This document shows, piece after piece, positions 58,390 to 64,000 of a DNA stretch of 64,000 nt. A program made the translations under genes and the position numbers. The DNA comes from Cheiracanthium punctorium (Eukaryota; Arthropoda; Arachnida; Araneae; Cheiracanthiidae): positions 718,001-782,000 of the forward strand of contig JAWZYV010019475.1 of the NCBI GenBank assembly GCA_038373885.1. The letters are read 5' to 3'. The notes beneath the pieces were generated by a model. That model did no database searches and had not been told where the DNA came from. It worked only from the letters and a program-made list of their open reading frames with translations. How positions within the stretch are numbered: position 1 is the first letter of the stretch; the number at the start of each line of letters is the position of its first letter.

Positions 58390-61300
58390 AAAATAGAAAC
58401 ACGCATTAAATTGCGGATTACTAATAGTATAGTCGACAGCATAGAAAAAAACTTTTTTTTTTATTCCTAGAAAATAATTTTAAGATAAAGTATGGCTATT
58501 TCCTGAAAATGCCTTGAAACGTATATTAAAATATATGATTTGTTGATGTCAAATATCCTATTTGAAGACCGTATGACAAACGGGAGAAAATTGGCATTTC
58601 CTTAAAAAAGCAAATATAGAGCAAAATGCGTTTAGTATGGACATCAGTGAGAAAAGATATTTCATAAATTCAATTCAATAGCTTACTGAATGTCTAAAGA
58701 TACGGAGCTCATAAATAATGCTTAAAGTAATGCTCAATATTTGGAATTTTAGACGGACATAACAGTATGCCTCTTTATACCTGGGAAACCAGAGATGTTC
58801 TGTTTTCTCTTATAGGGTATTAAGGAAAAACTTGATCATGTTTTATGATTAAAAGAAAAAAAAATCTCCTCCACCAAAATGTTCATATTTTTTTCATCAG
58901 TGTTATACATGATAGATAAGAAATTCTTTATGTGATAGAATTTTTTTAATAAGTTTAAGGCTATTTAAGATATAAATTTTTATTTCTCATCGAATATCAT
59001 TTACGTTTCACTTGATGCATGTAGTTTTTATACGGTACTAACTTCAAAATTTATTTCTAAAATATTCATGATACTACATATAGCTGAAAAAATAGATTGT
59101 AACATAAAAAAACTCATAACACAGAATGTGGTTCAGTTTTGCTTATTTTTATAGCACGTTCTCTTTATGAAATGTTTTAAGTTAATTGACTAAGCAATAA
59201 AGGGACACTAACACTCTTTTATTCTGTTACTACCTCTTTCAGAGCTTTTTTAATGCGGCTTTTCAGTTTACTTAATTCATATCAGGACTAATTCATGTTT
59301 TAAAATTACGCTTTCTTCTTCGCAAACTTAAATAAATTGTTATAGAGCGGTATCTAAATTAAAACTTTTGAGATTTGTATTTAATTTCTTCAGCCCTTGC
59401 CTTCTAATTTTAGAGTACAGATTTATAATACTTATTAGTTTAGTTTTATTATTATTATTATTATTATAGCTCCAAATTCTTATAGCATACCAAGAACAAA
59501 GTAAGACCGTCTAAATATTTTTTATATTTACACTTATAAGAATAGTTATACTTCACCGGTGAAGTAAACGAAGGAGTTTCTCATAGATACTTTGAATACT
59601 AGAGAGAGATCAAACGTACCATATAATGAATAAAATGCAGTTTGGGATTTTTAATTGCAGGAGATTTCAGAGAACAATTCGTCGTAAATTCCTCAAAACT
59701 GCCATTTTTTAATATACAGCAGTCGCTATCGCCAATTCCAAACTTTTAATTATATTTCAACTGAGTGATTCTTTAGAAAACTGTCAGTGACCTCAACTTT
59801 TCAACGAACAATTTATCTTTATACCAACAATTTGTCTTTGGTGTATAAAACAAATGTCTCCAGAAAAGCAAAAGACAACTTACTATAAAGGTAATGTGGA
59901 AAAATCATTCATAAAAGGTATATATTTCATTAAAATTCTTAGTTTCAATTTCATAAAATTAATCTGAGTTATAATTTCTATGTTGCTGTTTGGTCATTAA
60001 GTTAATAATTCATTATTTATTCAAACCTTTTTTGAAACTTCATGAGCCACTTACTAAAATATCACTGAACTCAATAAACAAAATTACACGATTATTTTTC
60101 CTAATAAAGCATAAAAGTTCAAATTTTCCCTAATTAGGAACTTCATGAAGGCTGATTAGCTTGGTTATAACTTTCATTGTAGAGTAAATTTTCTCATGCA
60201 ATTTGTATTAAAATGTGCCTAATGAAGTTGATTTTAATTATGAATAAATATTTGAAAAATAAATATCAGTTTGTTTGCATATTGAATGCTAACTATAAAG
60301 ATGAAAGATCCGCAAAACTTACTTAATCTAGAATTTTATTTTATTTGTTTATTTTTTCCATTTTCATTATGTTTGATTAGGTTTTAAGTCGTATTTATTA
60401 ATATCATCAATCAATAAATAATTTTTCAGGTCTGATTTTTTTTTTCAAACTTAAACTGATCTTCTCTAAAGGTAAAATTACGCAATTTAGCATTATTTGA
60501 TATTTGGACATAAAATCATCGTATGCATATTTTAAAAACTAGTCTTCAAGACAATCATTTCAGTTCTTTCTATTTTAAAGTATGACTCAGATGTTTTTTT
60601 GTAATTATACACGTCTTATTCCTCCAGAGACTGATGGATCCCTATAGATTTCCATAAAGACTATAATCTTAAATTTCCAGTGTTCATGTCTGTATCTCAT
60701 TAACTGAACACAAATAATTAGCTACCTTTTTTATTTTCTGGATTTTATAAAGTTAATTTACTGTTTTTATTGCATATATGTTTAATAATGCATTTGATTT
60801 GCATTTAATACAAGACAATTTCGTAATTTTCATTTCATTTCCGCATAGCACTAAGACTATTTTTAAAAGAGCATTGTTTTCTACTATTGTCCCTGAATAA
60901 AGCATTTCCAAGTAAATGAAAACTATATGTATATTCATGTCTTTGCTCACAGCAAGTTTGTAGCTTTGCTGAAATTGGATTTGTCACGGCATTCCCACGT
61001 GGGAGTAATTCAAATGCAGCACCATTTTCACCGACATCCAAGCATAAATGATCAATACTTAGAAAGACAGCTTAATCTAAAATATTTTGTATCACGTTAC
61101 GGGAATATCTCATTCTTTTCTCGTATTTCTTAATTTATCTTAACGCGTGAGGTAATTTTATACCAGCCAATATTTAGAAAACAATATTGAACTATGAACA
61201 TTTTGTTACAAATTTTGGGGGTGATCTGCTCTTCAGAGGTTAAAAATAAGCCAAATTTCGTATTCTACGAATAGTATAAATAAAATTTGCGTTTTGTTGC
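58390..61300. other. AT-rich intergenic stretch, nothing recognised
   Basis: No exon or transposon motif was seen. A short (TTA)n run lies at about 59,450-59,467. Confidence 0.5.
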
Positions 61301-61647
61301 AGGAAAAACATTTAAGTAGAACGGGAAATAGGGAGTTTTGGCTTCCTCCATTGTCTAATATAGGATTTGGCGATTTCTCTCCAAATATTGGAGATATCGC
61401 TTAACTGACTTCAGTTTTCAAGACTTATTTTTAGTGCCAAATTTAATGGTATTTCAACAAAACGTTGCCAAATTTGGCGACAATTGGAGCGATTTTATCA
61501 ATGGTACTTGTAATGTTTGCTTCCTGCATAGGTGTTCTTTTCTTCTTTACCTTTCTTTGCTTAATAGTATTAAGCATTCGAATGCAGAATTTTTTCGAAA
61601 GTACTAACAGGCGAAAGTCGTAGAATGTTCGCAAAACGTCAGTGAAA

Positions 61648-62006
61648 TTATAAAAGAGCAGGTCGCTCCAGAGTTAAGTTCAGTATGAGCATGCTCGCTG
61701 AAAATGCGTATCTGTGAGAGCAATAAGGTCTGCACTGTGTGCGCTTTTATAAGCGATCTTTTGCTTGTTTTGAGAAGTCTATTTTTGAAGGCTCTTTGTG
61801 AATTGTGGTATGCTGAGGAGCAGCTGAGACTTCTGCTCGATATCTTTCACTGCGTTCTTAGACTGTGGAAGGATTCCATTGTATGCGAAATACAGCATTT
61901 GCGTAAGCTTCTGAGATAAGATGACTGTTAAAATTTGAACCACTTCTCGTTAATTTCGGTGAAATGTGTATTAAAGATTGTTAGTCGAATTTCTAGAATC
62001 AATAAA
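61648..62006 (+). promoter_or_regulatory. TATA plus initiator and downstream AATAAA: candidate promoter or LTR remnant
   Basis: TTATAAAAG at 61,648-61,656 is followed 33 nt later by an arthropod-type initiator TCAGT (61,680-61,684). A 71-codon frame at 61,704-61,919 and AATAAA at 62,001 follow. This spacing fits a compact Pol II unit or the U3-R part of an LTR. No paired LTR, primer-binding site or known protein domain was found. Confidence 0.3.
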
Positions 62007-62554
62007 ATCTGTGGTTAGTCCTGTCAACTGGACTGTTCACTAAAACTCTCCATATACACTGGACTTTTAAGCTACAAACCTGAGGACTAAGCAGAGTTTT
62101 CTGCTAAAATATCATTGAATATGCGAGATGCATGTTACAAAAGGATACACAAAACGCTCATAATATGAAACATTGAGATTTTTTAAAAACTCTGTCATGT
62201 TTTTAACTGAGCTTAGTAAAATTAGATAAAAGTCTATAAAGGACACATTAAACTCTGCGGAACAAGTACATTAAATGCTATGTTGAAAAGAATAACATCT
62301 TTATCAACAGTAAAGACGAAGGCATCCCAAAGATCCTCGACAAAGTAAAACTAGCTAATGATACATCGCTTTTTCTTCACCCATTTACAATTATGTAAAT
62401 GTTGCAGCTAAGCAGTTGCAGTTATAGAAGACATTTACAAAACTTCAACAAATGAGAAAGTGTGATAATCCGTTATCAAGTGTTAGATGCGTGTTAGGTA
62501 AAGTTCGAACTAATAGAATATTTGTTCAATATGTATGTTTCAGATTTTAAAGTC

Positions 62555-62860
62555 AACACTGGTCATCTCGTGAGCTATGGCTTTCGAGTCTATGGCACTC
62601 GACTCAACGACCGAATCTACGATTGTCAAAGAGATAAAATATATGATATTGTGGGCACTATTTCATTGCTTCCCGAAACATACGTTTAATTCAGTAATTT
62701 GCGTTATTTCTTATGGAAATAATATCAAATAATTACGACATCTTGATACATTTCTTAAGAGCAGGCAGCCGACCTTGTTGGTTTGCGATATTAAAAATTG
62801 CCTGCCCTCCAAACTATCCGACCTTACCTTTACCTTTATTTATTTAAATATTTATTTATT
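62555..62860 (+). repeat. Possible worn SINE
   Basis: GTCATCTCGTGAGCTATGGC and CTATGGCACTCGACTCAACG are tRNA-head-like. TTGCCTGCCCTCC and CCTTACCTTTACCTTTATTT look like a SINE tail. The Pol III boxes are poor. Confidence 0.3.
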
Positions 62861-63154
62861 TACTTTTAATATTAGTTAAATGCTATAAGATATGTTTACC
62901 GATGGCTAAATATTTAATGCAATAAAAATAAAATTAAAATTAAATAATTAATATGATAGTGGAAAATGACTTTATTTTGTTGTGTTTGATTCTGGTTGTT
63001 ACTAAGAAAGTTTTATGAAAAGTTAATTTGAATAAAAATCAAAAGCCAGTTTTATTGTTTTATTTGACTTTTTAAGAAATTTGGGTTGTTTTCATCGTTA
63101 ATTTTGATCAGTTGCTTATAGACTAAAATCAAAAGCAATTTAGTTAAGAAACCA

Positions 63155-63245
63155 TGACAGCCGGTGAGATGACCCCCAAAAATTAATCTTGGTCAGGGTT
63201 TGAGTCCAAATCCGCAGAAGCACCTGGGGGAGAAAGGGGTTACAA
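63155..63245 (+). repeat. Possible tRNA-like repeat head
   Basis: CAGCCGGTGAGATGACCCCC and GGTCAGGGTTTGAGTCC resemble A- and B-box regions of a SINE. No defined tail is visible and the identity is uncertain. Confidence 0.25.
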
Positions 63246-64000
63246 ATTGAAAGTCATTGTTTTACAGATGGCCCATACAATTAATCATTTTCCCTTGAAG
63301 GTACGGTCTTTCGAATATGTATCTGACTCAGGATGGCAAAGATTCTGATAGAGATCTGTTTATATGATATTTGGTAGTTAGTGGACAAACAGTTATGTAA
63401 TGAATAGGAGATGCTAATTTGTTACACATGCAGTAAGGATTAGATATTTTTCCTATTTTTGAAAAATATGTATTGAACGAACCATGTTCTATGAATAAAA
63501 CAAACAGATATCTGTGTGATAAACAAATTTCTTTTGAAACTTTGGGTGTAAATATTAAGTCTTCCTATGGAGTCCATGGACCATCTGTTTTGCCAATATC
63601 TGTAATCAAGTTGCTATATATTATGTGTGAGAGTTTTTAAAAAATATGTACTATGTTTCTGGAAATGGTAGAGTAAGAATGGATTAATTTTTTATTGGTG
63701 ATAAAGCTGGGTGCAGGGACCATCTGGAAACACTGTGGTCGAAATTCGGAAGTAGATAAATTGTGTCATTGATAGAAGTTGGTCTGTTTTGCTTTGCGAG
63801 ACCAAAGCGAATTTAGATTCTATAGAGAGTGTCAAACTAGTGGTGTGATACCTGTTAAAACCTGTAATGCTGAAGTGGAGGACTTTCTATAAGCTCTTGA
63901 GATCATTAAGAGTGAAGGACGTTGAATTGAAGGAGCAAATTTCTTTGATTGTGAACTGGATAATCTCGGGAGCCAATAGGGACTCACCTATGCAACTATT

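Noticed and set aside
61704..61919. Calling the 71-codon frame a confident gene
   Set aside because: The promoter-like context is suggestive, but there is no known domain and no splice or homology support, so it is left as a candidate only.

Overview
The window looks like nuclear DNA from an arthropod, probably a chelicerate and quite possibly a spider. It is very AT-rich (about 30% GC by eye). It holds long gene-free stretches, spliceosomal introns with GT/AG borders, many (TA)n microsatellites, tRNA-derived SINEs and decayed DNA transposons. There is no operon structure and no bacterial gene. The lineage call is inferred from repeat and gene style only and is tentative.

Only one host gene can be supported. 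It is the 3' half of a plus-strand FGFRL1-like gene (fibroblast growth factor receptor-like 1) at 19,980-22,313. Four exons encode an FGFR-type Ig2 domain, a split Ig3 domain, one transmembrane helix and a short Ser/Thr-rich cytoplasmic tail with no kinase. The intron phases are 1, 1, 0, 1. The 5' exons (signal peptide, first Ig domain) were not found and probably lie upstream of the window or in the unresolved sequence before 19,980.

The rest is a mosaic of mobile DNA. From left to right: a decayed pogo/Tigger-type (DDE_1) transposase cut by a 365-bp MITE (0.5-2.1 kb); two related repeat copies plus a small inverted-terminal-repeat element (5.2-6.0 kb); a 132-bp duplicated segment (7.9-8.2 kb) and a SINE (8.4 kb); an internally deleted mariner-type element with clear TIRs and TA duplication (13.1-14.1 kb); a pogo-like MITE (16.5 kb); the end of another pogo-like element (25.9-26.1 kb); a MITE packed with ACACCA/TGGTGT motifs (26.8-27.6 kb); two inverted copies of a roughly 1.1-kb unknown repeat (28.3-29.4 and 31.6-32.7 kb), one carrying a short SINE insertion with target duplication; a relic of a DDE_Tnp_4 transposase with a SWIM zinc finger (34.9-35.9 kb); an intact Tc1 element with a 335-residue DD34E transposase (36.8-38.3 kb); a large foldback (42.1-42.6 kb); several tRNA-derived SINEs (39.5, 43.9, 56.7, 58.3 kb); a hairpin beside a long (TA)n run (44.8-45.0 kb); an internally deleted IS630/mariner relic (53.8-54.6 kb); and a possible TATA/Inr promoter or LTR remnant (61.6-62.0 kb).

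No new multigene system is visible. The most informative signals are pairs of repeat copies that act as filled and empty insertion sites, so the order of insertion can be read inside the window. The intact Tc1 transposase is the only element that looks potentially recent. All coordinates of repeat edges without a target duplication are approximate.
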